Assembly: GCA_903959665.1 (NCBI GenBank)
Contig: CAJBXY010000047.1
Coordinates: 1-19,394, forward strand
Length of the DNA stretch: 19,394 nt
From: an uncultured Solirubrobacterales bacterium
GTDB lineage: Bacteria; Actinomycetota; Thermoleophilia; Solirubrobacterales; Solirubrobacteraceae
Direction of reading: 5' to 3'
Shown here: piece by piece, positions 13,857-19,394 of the stretch
Numbering within the stretch: position 1 is the first letter of the stretch
Layout: every line of letters starts with the position of its first letter
Notes under the pieces: generated by a model
Told to the model about the DNA's origin: nothing
The model's database searches: none
Seen by the model: the letters and a program-made list of their open reading frames with translations, nothing else
Program-made: the position numbers and the translations under genes

Positions 13857-15737
13857 ATGAAGAAGCAAGTACTAGTCAGCGTCGACCCGTGGGAGACCCG
13901 CGTGGCGCTGCTCGAACAGGCTGGAACTCCAGCCAAGGAGCGCGATCAGCGCCCGTCGGAGAAAGCAAACCCATCGGCCGGCTACCGCGTCGCCGAGCTC
14001 TACATCGAGCGGCGAGGCAGCCGCTCAATCGTCGGCAACGTCTACAAAGGGAAGGTCGATAATGTGATCGACGGGCTCGAAGCGGCCTTCGTCGACATCG
14101 GCCTTGAGAAGAACGCGTTCCTCCACATCGACGAAATCGTGCTGCCGGGCGTTGAAACGCCGCGGCGCGGGCGCGGCGAAGAGGGCGGCAAGAAGATCAG
14201 TTCGCTGCTCAAAAGGGGCCAAGAGGTCGTCGTCCAAGTAGTCAAAGATCCGCTCAAGACGAAGGGCGCCCGCTGCACAATGGAGCTGGCGATCGCCGGC
14301 CGCTACATGGTCTACACCCCCAGCGGCGAAGGCGTAGGGATCTCCAAGCGGCTCGAAGACAAAGAGCGCGCCCGCTTGCGCCGCGCGCTCAAGGACCTCG
14401 ACCTGAAGAGCGGCGGCGCGATTCTGCGGACCGCCGCCCACGGCGCGAAGAAGGAAGATTTCGAACGCGAACTGCCTTACCTCTTCAAGCTGCACGAGGT
14501 CCTAGTTGAGCGCGCGGAGGGCCAGTCGGCTCCGTCGCTTGTGTTCCAAGAAGCCGACCTTTCGGTGCGCGTCGTGCGCGACATCTTCAGCGTTGATTTC
14601 GAACGCGCAATCGTTGACGACGAGGGCCAGTACAACAGGCTGCGCTCGTTCTTTGAGCGGACAGCCCCGGAGCTCGTCGAGCGCGTTGAGCTTTGGCAGG
14701 AATCGACGCCGCTCTTTGAGCAGGCAGGTGTTGAAGAGGTAATTGAAGGAGTTACTTCCCGGCGCGTTGACCTCCCAAGCGGCGGTTACCTGATGGTCGA
14801 TTACGGCGAAGCGCTGACCGTCTTCGACGTCAACACCGGCTCCTACGTCGGTCGTGGCCGTCAGGCGCGACTTGAGGACACGATCACGAAAACGAACCTC
14901 GAGGCGGCCGACGAGATCGTCCGCCAGCTGCGGTTGCGTGACGTCGGCGGAATCATCGTCATCGACTTCATCGACATGACGAAGGCGAAGAACCGCGACG
15001 AAGTGATGAAGACGCTGCGCAAGGCGCTCAACGAAGACCGCACGAAGACCTTCACGGCTGAGATCTCGAAGCTTGGCTTGGTAGAGATGACGCGCCAGAA
15101 TGTGACCGAAGGCGTGCGCGAGATCATCTCCCGCACCTGCCCAACCTGTAACGGCGACGCTGTTGTCCTCAGCGAGGAAACGATCGCGATCGAGTTCGAC
15201 CGTCAGCTACGCGAAATCGCCGCCCGTTCGCCGCGTGCGAGCGAAGCGTTCCTAATTCAGATGAACCCGAGGGTCAGCGCGGAGTTCACCGGCCTCGGCG
15301 CGCGGATGCTGCGCGAGCTGGAGGAGGCGACCGGAAAGCTCTTCCACTTCGAGGGCAGCGACAGCCTGCCGCTAGGGCACTTTGAAGTGACGATGGAAGG
15401 AGCGGCGGAAGCTGTGCGCGAGCGCGCAGTGCCGTTCGCGGCCGGCGATGAAGTGAGCGTCGTGCTCGTCGAGCCGCACATGTACAACGTCGATGACGCC
15501 GTCGCGAAGATCGACGGCTACATCGTTTCCGTCGCCGGCGGCGGGCCGCACTTGGGCGAAGAGCGGATCGTCAAGATCGAAGAGGCCGGGCGAAATTCTG
15601 CGTCAGCAACCTTGCTGGACGCAGGAAACGGCAAAGATGCCCTAGACTCGGCTCCGCAAGGCAGCGAAGAAGAGGCTGCCGAGGGCGATTCCGCCACGAC
15701 ACCCGAAGTGGCAACAGCCGCTGAAGAATCCAACTAA
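13857..15737 (+). CDS. rng: Ribonuclease E/G family protein
   Basis: Endoribonuclease that processes rRNA and starts mRNA decay. The product has 626 residues. The N-terminal part contains the S1 RNA-binding fold (IVGNVYKGKVDNVIDGLEAA and FLHIDEI). The catalytic centre has Asp324 (VFDVNTGS) and Asp370 (VIDFIDM), matching Asp303 and Asp346 of E. coli RNase E. The zinc-link is Cys428-Pro-Thr-Cys431. The spacing between the two aspartates is 3 residues longer than in E. coli RNase E, as in RNase G-like members. An insert at about 22-42 splits the first beta strands. After the core comes a TRAM-like segment (about 520-585) and an acidic tail, with no long degradosome scaffold. The name rne would be equally defensible. 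It lies between rodA and rplU, as rne does before rplU in Streptomyces and Mycobacterium. Confidence 0.94.
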   Translation: MKKQVLVSVDPWETRVALLEQAGTPAKERDQRPSEKANPSAGYRVAELYIERRGSRSIVGNVYKGKVDNVIDGLEAAFVDIGLEKNAFLHIDEIVLPGVETPRRGRGEEGGKKISSLLKRGQEVVVQVVKDPLKTKGARCTMELAIAGRYMVYTPSGEGVGISKRLEDKERARLRRALKDLDLKSGGAILRTAAHGAKKEDFERELPYLFKLHEVLVERAEGQSAPSLVFQEADLSVRVVRDIFSVDFERAIVDDEGQYNRLRSFFERTAPELVERVELWQESTPLFEQAGVEEVIEGVTSRRVDLPSGGYLMVDYGEALTVFDVNTGSYVGRGRQARLEDTITKTNLEAADEIVRQLRLRDVGGIIVIDFIDMTKAKNRDEVMKTLRKALNEDRTKTFTAEISKLGLVEMTRQNVTEGVREIISRTCPTCNGDAVVLSEETIAIEFDRQLREIAARSPRASEAFLIQMNPRVSAEFTGLGARMLRELEEATGKLFHFEGSDSLPLGHFEVTMEGAAEAVRERAVPFAAGDEVSVVLVEPHMYNVDDAVAKIDGYIVSVAGGGPHLGEERIVKIEEAGRNSASATLLDAGNGKDALDSAPQGSEEEAAEGDSATTPEVATAAEESN

Positions 15738-15751
15738 AGCTGAGTGAACTG

Positions 15752-16117
15752 ATGTACGCGATCGTAAAGACCGGAGGCAAGCAGTACCGCGTCGAGAAGG
15801 GGCAAACCCTGCTCGTAGAACGCCTGCCCGAGGCCGAAGGCGCCACGGTTGATCTTGAGCCGCTGCTCTACCGTTCAGATGACGCTGTTTTCGACGCTTC
15901 CTCGCTCTCGAAGGTCAGCGTCAAGGCGAAGATTGTCGAGCACCTGCGCGGCGAGAAGATTCGCGTCTTCAAGTACAAGCCCAAGCGCGGCTACAAGCGC
16001 ACAACCGGTCATCGTCAGGAGCTGACGCGGATCGAAGTAACGGAGATCAAGCAGGCTGGCAGCAGTGCCGCCGCAACGAAGAGCGCGCCGGCCAAAGCCG
16101 AAGCGCAGGAGGCCTAA
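15752..16117 (+). CDS. rplU: 50S ribosomal protein bL21
   Basis: bL21 binds 23S rRNA in the large subunit. The 121-residue product starts MYAIVKTGGKQYRVEKGQTL, the family start. The middle has KVSVKAKIVEHLRGEKIRV and the end of the fold shows KYKPKRGYKRTTGHRQ, the typical RNA-binding signature. The last 20 residues are an Ala/Lys-rich tail seen in many actinobacterial copies. The gene starts 14 bases after the RNase stop and ends 6 bases before rpmA, so it is likely on the same transcript. The ribosome-binding site is weak (GAGTGA). Confidence 0.97.
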   Translation: MYAIVKTGGKQYRVEKGQTLLVERLPEAEGATVDLEPLLYRSDDAVFDASSLSKVSVKAKIVEHLRGEKIRVFKYKPKRGYKRTTGHRQELTRIEVTEIKQAGSSAAATKSAPAKAEAQEA

Positions 16118-16123
16118 GGACTA

Positions 16124-16384
16124 ATGGCACATAAGAAGGGCCTCGGCTCATCACGGAACGGTCGCGACTCACAGTCGAAGCGGCTTGGCGTAAAGGTCTT
16201 CGCAGGGCAGGCCGTAACCGGCGGCGAGATCATCGTCCGCCAGCGTGGCACCGTCTTCCGCCCAGGTGACGGCGTCGGCATCGGCCGCGACCACACGCTC
16301 TTTGCGACTGCGCCCGGCGTGGTCGAGTTCACCCGCGGCCGCCGTGGCCGCATCGTGAACGTAGTCAGCTCCGAAGCCGCCTAG
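16124..16384 (+). CDS. rpmA: 50S ribosomal protein bL27
   Basis: bL27 reaches the peptidyl-transferase centre through its flexible N-terminus. The 86-residue product starts MAHKKGLGSSRNGRDSQSKR and contains VTGGEIIVRQRGT and FRPGDGVGIGRDHTLFA, all family hallmarks. It lacks the cleavable leader found in Firmicutes. The ATG is preceded by AAGGA (16116-16120) at a spacing of 3 bases and by GGAGG (16108-16112) at 11 bases. It is the last plus-strand gene before a convergent dehydrogenase gene. In most bacteria obgE follows directly. Confidence 0.98.
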   Translation: MAHKKGLGSSRNGRDSQSKRLGVKVFAGQAVTGGEIIVRQRGTVFRPGDGVGIGRDHTLFATAPGVVEFTRGRRGRIVNVVSSEAA

Positions 16385-16399
16385 CTAGCTAGCTGGCGG
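16377..16399. repeat. Inverted repeat on the rpmA stop with TAG in all three frames
   Basis: CCGCC (16377-16381) pairs with GGCGG (16395-16399). Between them AGCTAGCTAGCT (16383-16394) is itself a perfect palindrome that can extend the stem past one bulged T. TAG occurs at 16382, 16386 and 16390, so every reading frame is closed. There is no T-run. It could serve as a terminator hairpin of the type without a U-tract. Confidence 0.45.
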
Positions 16400-16441
16400 G
16401 ACGCGGCGCTCGCTGTCGGCCTCGCCGAGCGGGGCGTCCGG

Positions 16442-16456
16442 CCGCCTTCCAGGCGG
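16442..16456. terminator. Hairpin in the convergent rpmA/dehydrogenase gap
   Basis: CCGCCT and AGGCGG form a perfect 6-bp stem around a TCC loop. It lies near the middle of the 137-base gap between two convergent genes, where a bidirectional terminator is expected. No T-run is present on either side, so the call depends on position. Confidence 0.35.
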
Positions 16457-16475
16457 ACCGCACGGAATTCCCCGC

Positions 16476-16489
16476 GTCGGCGAACCGAC
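16476..16489. terminator. Second hairpin in the convergent gap
   Basis: GTCGG and CCGAC pair around CGAA; read on the minus strand the loop is TTCG. It lies 33 bases beyond the stop of the minus-strand dehydrogenase, so it could help end that transcript. No T-run. The rest of the gap (16400-16521) shows GC-rich sequence and no further gene that I can support. Confidence 0.3.
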
Positions 16490-16521
16490 CGCGAGCTCCG
16501 GCTCCGGCTGCTGCTGCGGGA

Positions 16522-17223
16522 TTAGACGCCCTGGGAAGTGGGGCGGATGACTATTTCGTTTACGTCTACGTGGTGGGGCTGGGAGATCGCGTAGAGGACT
16601 GAGTTGGCGATGTCGTCGTCGGTTAGGCCGTCGGGGATCGGTGAGCCGTTGTCCCAGAATGGGGTGTCGACGATTCCGGGGTGGATCAGCGTGACGCGGA
16701 CGCCGCTGCCGGTGATCTCGCCTCGGAGCGACTGGCCGATGCCGTTGACGGCCCACTTTGTTGACGAGTAGAGGCTGCCTGGGATTGCTACGCGGCCTGC
16801 GACTGAGCCGGTCAGCAGGTAGTGACCCTTGGATTCCTTGACGGCGTCGAGCGTGGCGCGGATCGTTAGTGCTGTGCCGAGCACGTTTGTCAGCACCATC
16901 TCGCGCCAATGGTCGACGCTCGCTCCGTCCTTGCTGAAGCTGCCTTTGCCTCCGAAGCCTGCGTTGACGAAGGCGACGTCGATGCGGCCAAACTCGGCGA
17001 GCGCAGCGTCGGCGAGCGCTTCATTGGCTTCCCAGCTTGTTACGTCGGTTGTGACCGCCAACGCTTTGCCTTTGCCGCCGCACTCCTCGGCAACCTGCTC
17101 GAGTGCTTCGGTGCCGCGGGCGCCGAGCACGACTTTGTGGCCGAGCGCTGAGGCGGCACGAGCGGTTGCGGCGCCGATTCCGGTTGATGCGCCGGTGATC
17201 AGAATTACCTTTTCGTCTGACAT
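16522..17223 (-). CDS. Short-chain dehydrogenase/reductase (SDR), NAD(P)-dependent
   Basis: Classical SDR oxidoreductase of 233 residues; the substrate cannot be read from the sequence. The Rossmann motif is TGASTGIG (10-17). GAR at 34-36, with Arg36 after the second beta strand, favours NADP(H). NAG is at 87-89, Asn113 is present, the catalytic Ser140 (TGSVAG) is followed by Tyr152 and Lys156 (YSSTK), and HPGIVDTPF (181-189) is the usual substrate-side turn. AGGAG lies 5 bases before the ATG, the strongest ribosome-binding site in the window. It is the only minus-strand gene here, convergent with rpmA and divergent from obgE, and it splits a run that is normally continuous. Codon use by eye resembles the neighbours, so there is no strong sign of recent transfer. 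Confidence 0.95.
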   Translation of the reverse strand: MSDEKVILITGASTGIGAATARAASALGHKVVLGARGTEALEQVAEECGGKGKALAVTTDVTSWEANEALADAALAEFGRIDVAFVNAGFGGKGSFSKDGASVDHWREMVLTNVLGTALTIRATLDAVKESKGHYLLTGSVAGRVAIPGSLYSSTKWAVNGIGQSLRGEITGSGVRVTLIHPGIVDTPFWDNGSPIPDGLTDDDIANSVLYAISQPHHVDVNEIVIRPTSQGV

Positions 17224-17228
17224 GGCTG

Positions 17229-17233
17229 CTCCT
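17229..17233 (-). promoter_or_regulatory. Ribosome-binding site of the dehydrogenase gene
   Basis: Read on the minus strand, AGGAG sits 5 bases before the ATG. It decides the start codon and stands out because most other genes in the window lack a clear Shine-Dalgarno site. Confidence 0.75.
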
Positions 17234-17259
17234 GTTCAGGCCTCGTTGCGCGCAGGTCC

Positions 17260-17265
17260 TAGGGT
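17260..17265 (+). promoter_or_regulatory. Putative -10 box for obgE (near-leaderless)
   Basis: TAGGGT fits TANNNT and ends 9 bases before the obgE ATG at 17275, so the mRNA would have almost no leader. It overlaps the palindrome CCTAGG (17258-17263) in the 51-base divergent gap. No good -35 is visible. Confidence 0.4.
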
Positions 17266-17274
17266 TTGTTGGCG

Positions 17275-18561
17275 ATGATTCACGACAAGGCTCGCATCTT
17301 TGCGCAGGCGGGGCGTGGCGGCGATGGCTGCCTCTCGTTCCGCCGCGAAGCTCACGTTCCCCGCGGAGGCCCCGACGGGGGCGATGGCGGCCGCGGCGGC
17401 GACGTCGTGCTGGTCTGCGACGGTTCGCTACGCGACCTTCAGTCGTTGGCCGGGCGCAGTGAGCTGAAGGCCGGGCGCGGCGGCCACGGCGAGGGCGCAC
17501 TGCGCTCCGGCGCCGATGGCAGCTCACTCGAGATTCACGTGCCGCCGGGCACCGTCGCTGAGCTTGGCGACGGCACAATCCATGATCTCGTTGTGCCGGG
17601 TTCACGTGCGGTGGTCTGCCGCGGCGGTTCCGGCGGCCGAGGCAACAACCACTTCAAGAGTTCGACGAGGCAGACGCCGCGTTTCTCTGAGCGCGGGCTC
17701 CCTGGCGAAGAATTTCCGATTGACCTGCGCTTGAAGCTTCTGGCCGACGTTGGCCTCGTCGGCGTTCCAAACGCAGGCAAGTCGTCGCTGATCTCGACGT
17801 TGACGCGCGCCGTGGCCAAAGTCGGCGATTATCCGTTCACGACCTTGGAGCCGCAGCTTGGCGTTCTCGACCGTGGTGGGCGCCAGCTTGTGCTCGCCGA
17901 CATTCCCGGGCTGATTGAGGGCGCCAGCGACGGCGCCGGCCTCGGCCACGAGTTCCTCGCCCACGTCGAGCGGACACGGCTGCTGGTTCATGTTCTCGAC
18001 CTCGCGCCGCTTGACGGCAGCGACCCGCAGGCAAATTTTGAACTGATTGAACGTGAGCTTGGCCGCTACAACGCCGAGCTTGCGGCTCTGCCGCGCGTGC
18101 TCGCTCTCTCGAAGGCCGACCTCGTCCCGAGTGCTGAAGCGGCCGCGGTTGCCGAGCAGTGGCGTGCGCGGCTCGGCGCAGAGATTCCGGTTGTCGTGAC
18201 TTCAAGTGCGACGCGTGAAGGGCTAGACACGCTCGCCGACGCGCTTGTCCAGCGGGTGCCCTTGGAGGCGGCGGCGCCTCAGCTGGCGGCCAGCGAAACG
18301 CTCGCCGAGCACCAAGTCTTCCGGCCCGGCGCCGGTCGCGAGTGGAAGGTTGACCAGCTCGAGGACGGCTGCTTTCTGGTTAGCGGTGAGCCGGTCGAGC
18401 GACTGCTCGCGCGTTATGACGTCGAGAACGATGAGGCGCTCGCGCAGGTTGAGCAACGGCTGCGGCGGATGGGAGTGATCGACGCCCTCGCAGAGGCTGG
18501 CTTCGAGCCCGGCGACGAGGTTTCGATCGCTGGCGTGGTCTTCGAATTGGACGCCGCATAG
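17275..18561 (+). CDS. obgE: GTPase Obg/CgtA
   Basis: Obg is a GTPase needed for 50S maturation and stress control. The 428-residue product has all three domains: the glycine-rich Obg fold (about 1-155, with RGGDGCLSFRRE and GPDGGDGGRGGDV), the G domain, and a C-terminal OCT domain (about 345-425, with REWKVDQLEDGCFLVSGE). G-domain motifs are G1 GVPNAGKSS (163-171), G2 YPFTTLEP, G3 DIPGLIEGA (209-217) and G4 SKAD (279-282), where the usual Asn of NKxD is Ser; G5 is near SSAT. The ATG at 17275 gives the family start MIHDKARIFAQAG; two TTG codons at 17266 and 17269 are possible but less likely. Its own promoter is expected because the upstream gene is divergent. proB follows after 26 bases. Confidence 0.96.
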   Translation: MIHDKARIFAQAGRGGDGCLSFRREAHVPRGGPDGGDGGRGGDVVLVCDGSLRDLQSLAGRSELKAGRGGHGEGALRSGADGSSLEIHVPPGTVAELGDGTIHDLVVPGSRAVVCRGGSGGRGNNHFKSSTRQTPRFSERGLPGEEFPIDLRLKLLADVGLVGVPNAGKSSLISTLTRAVAKVGDYPFTTLEPQLGVLDRGGRQLVLADIPGLIEGASDGAGLGHEFLAHVERTRLLVHVLDLAPLDGSDPQANFELIERELGRYNAELAALPRVLALSKADLVPSAEAAAVAEQWRARLGAEIPVVVTSSATREGLDTLADALVQRVPLEAAAPQLAASETLAEHQVFRPGAGREWKVDQLEDGCFLVSGEPVERLLARYDVENDEALAQVEQRLRRMGVIDALAEAGFEPGDEVSIAGVVFELDAA

Positions 18562-18574
18562 CCGCGCGCGGCTA
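18559..18574. promoter_or_regulatory. 16-bp perfect palindrome between obgE and proB
   Basis: TAGCCGCGCGCGGCTA reads the same on both strands. It begins with the obgE TAG stop and ends in the first two bases of the putative proB -10 box. As RNA it could form a 6-bp stem with a CGCG loop; as DNA it is well placed for a repressor. No T-run follows, so a classical terminator is unlikely. Confidence 0.5.
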
Positions 18575-18578
18575 CGCT
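18573..18578 (+). promoter_or_regulatory. Putative -10 box for proB (near-leaderless)
   Basis: TACGCT fits TANNNT and ends 9 bases before the proB ATG, the same geometry as at obgE. It shares its first two bases with the 16-bp palindrome. The -35 is unclear; TTGGAC at 18547 is too far away (20-base spacer). Confidence 0.4.
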
Positions 18579-18587
18579 GCGCAGGCA

Positions 18588-19394
18588 ATGGCCCGTTACG
18601 TCATAAAACTTGGCTCCAACATCGTCGCCGATGAAGCTGGAGCGCTGCGCGCCGATCTGCTGACAGCCGTTTGCAGCGAGGTCGCTGCGCGCCACGCGGC
18701 CGGTGATTCGGTGGTGCTCGTCTCGAGCGGCGCGATCGCGCGTGGAATTGAAGTGCTCGAACTCGGATCGCGCCCGCAGGCGATGGCTGATCTTCAGGCC
18801 GCCAGCGCCGTCGGTCAAGGCAAGCTCTACCGCGTCTACGACGAGCTTCTGCGCGAGCGCGGCATCACCAGCGCGCAGGTGCTGCTGACCTTCTTCGACG
18901 TCGGCCATCGCAGCCATTACCTCAACGCCCGCCAGACGCTCAGCCGCCTGCTCGAGTGGGGTGTCGTGCCGGTCGTCAATGAGAACGACACGACGGCAAC
19001 CGAGGAGATTTCATTCGGCGACAACGACTTTCTTGCTGCGCAGGTGGCGATCATGGTTGGCGCCGATCGTCTGGTTCTTCTGACCAATCAAGAAGGCCTC
19101 CATCAGGCCGATCCGCGGACCGATCCTGCCGCCCCGCTTGTAGATCAAATCAGCCATCCGTCGCAGCTGAGCGAATATCAGATCGGTCAGGCCCCCTCGG
19201 GCCTTGGCTCCGGCGGAATGCGCTCAAAGGTCGTTGCCGCTGAGATGGCTACGGCCGCAGGGATCCCAACGACAGTCGCCAGCGGCATTCGTGAGGGCGC
19301 GCTGGCGCGGGCGCTCAGCGGCGAAAGCGAAGGTACGCGCTTTGCCGCTCAGGAGGATCGCTACTCAAGCTTTGAGCTGTGGCTTCGCTATGCA
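18588..19394 (+). CDS. proB: Glutamate 5-kinase, 5' part (runs off the window)
   Basis: ProB phosphorylates glutamate in the first step of proline synthesis. The frame is open from the ATG at 18588 to the right edge, giving 269 residues of a protein usually about 260-380 long. The amino-acid-kinase fold shows YVIKLGSNIV (4-13), VVLVSSGAIARG (43-54), AVGQGKLYRVY, the block VVPVVNENDTTATEEISFGD, LTNQEGLHQADPR and GLGSGGMRSKVVAAE. The end (GTRFAAQEDRYSSFELWLRY) is the linker that normally leads into a C-terminal PUA domain, so the protein is likely the long form. obgE-proB adjacency is common in bacteria, usually with proA next. A -10-like box and a palindrome just upstream suggest its own promoter. 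Confidence 0.95.
   Translation, partial: MARYVIKLGSNIVADEAGALRADLLTAVCSEVAARHAAGDSVVLVSSGAIARGIEVLELGSRPQAMADLQAASAVGQGKLYRVYDELLRERGITSAQVLLTFFDVGHRSHYLNARQTLSRLLEWGVVPVVNENDTTATEEISFGDNDFLAAQVAIMVGADRLVLLTNQEGLHQADPRTDPAAPLVDQISHPSQLSEYQIGQAPSGLGSGGMRSKVVAAEMATAAGIPTTVASGIREGALARALSGESEGTRFAAQEDRYSSFELWLRYA

Noticed and set aside
13231..13860. 209-residue open frame in another plus frame inside rodA
   Set aside because: It overlaps the conserved rodA core and reads as Arg-rich nonsense.
16385..16909. 174-residue minus-strand frame over the convergent gap and the dehydrogenase end
   Set aside because: Composition is Arg/Pro-rich with no motif, and it overlaps the clear dehydrogenase gene in another frame.
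1..19394. Search for CRISPR arrays, tRNA/rRNA genes, insertion sequences, attachment sites, toxin-antitoxin or defence modules
   Set aside because: No spaced direct repeats, no transposase or integrase motifs and no RNA-gene signatures were seen. Apart from the dehydrogenase and two unknown small genes, all genes belong to known housekeeping families or to the zinc-ribbon type.

Overview
This is a gene-dense, GC-rich stretch of bacterial chromosome made almost entirely of housekeeping genes. The gene order clpP-clpX-valS-folC-[membrane protein]-ndk-mreBCD-PBP2-rodA-RNase E/G-rplU-rpmA-obgE-proB matches the order I recall from Streptomyces. It also matches Mycobacterium apart from the mre/PBP2/rodA block, so the source is very probably an actinobacterium (Actinomycetota). 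Sparse Shine-Dalgarno sites, TANNNT -10 boxes close to several start codons, and a membrane zinc-ribbon protein of a type I associate with Thermoleophilia (Solirubrobacterales and relatives) point to that class. The class-level placement is inference. I see no mobile element, CRISPR array, phage gene, tRNA or rRNA.

Layout. Positions 1-2240 carry protein quality control: clpP and clpX, after a possible end of an upstream gene that overlaps clpP by ATGA, and then an unrecognised basic 88-residue protein. Positions 2267-6224 carry valS, folC and a 38-residue single-span membrane microprotein that overlaps folC by ATGA. Positions 6267-8005 carry a promoter-like region with a perfect inverted repeat, a two-span membrane double-zinc-ribbon protein, ndk and maf. 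Positions 7994-13843 are the rod-shape and elongasome operon: mreB, mreC, mreD, PBP2 and rodA, with the last four joined by three consecutive ATGA overlaps. The same strand continues with an RNase E/G-family gene, rplU and rpmA to 16384. One convergent gene, a short-chain dehydrogenase on the minus strand (16522-17223), splits the usual rplU-rpmA-obgE run. Then come obgE and the 5' part of proB, which runs off the right edge.

How the genes work together. ClpX unfolds substrates for ClpP. ValS charges tRNA. FolC, Ndk and Maf serve folate and nucleotide metabolism. MreBCD, PBP2 and RodA build the lateral wall. The RNase processes rRNA and mRNA, bL21 and bL27 are 50S proteins, Obg is a 50S-assembly GTPase, and ProB starts proline synthesis. 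No new defence or mobile system is evident. The least explained items are the folC-ndk slot (microprotein, inverted repeat, zinc-ribbon protein), the 88-residue protein after clpX, the structured maf-mreB leader, a 16-bp palindrome on the proB promoter, and inverted repeats placed on several stop codons. No stretch longer than 300 bases lacks a gene.
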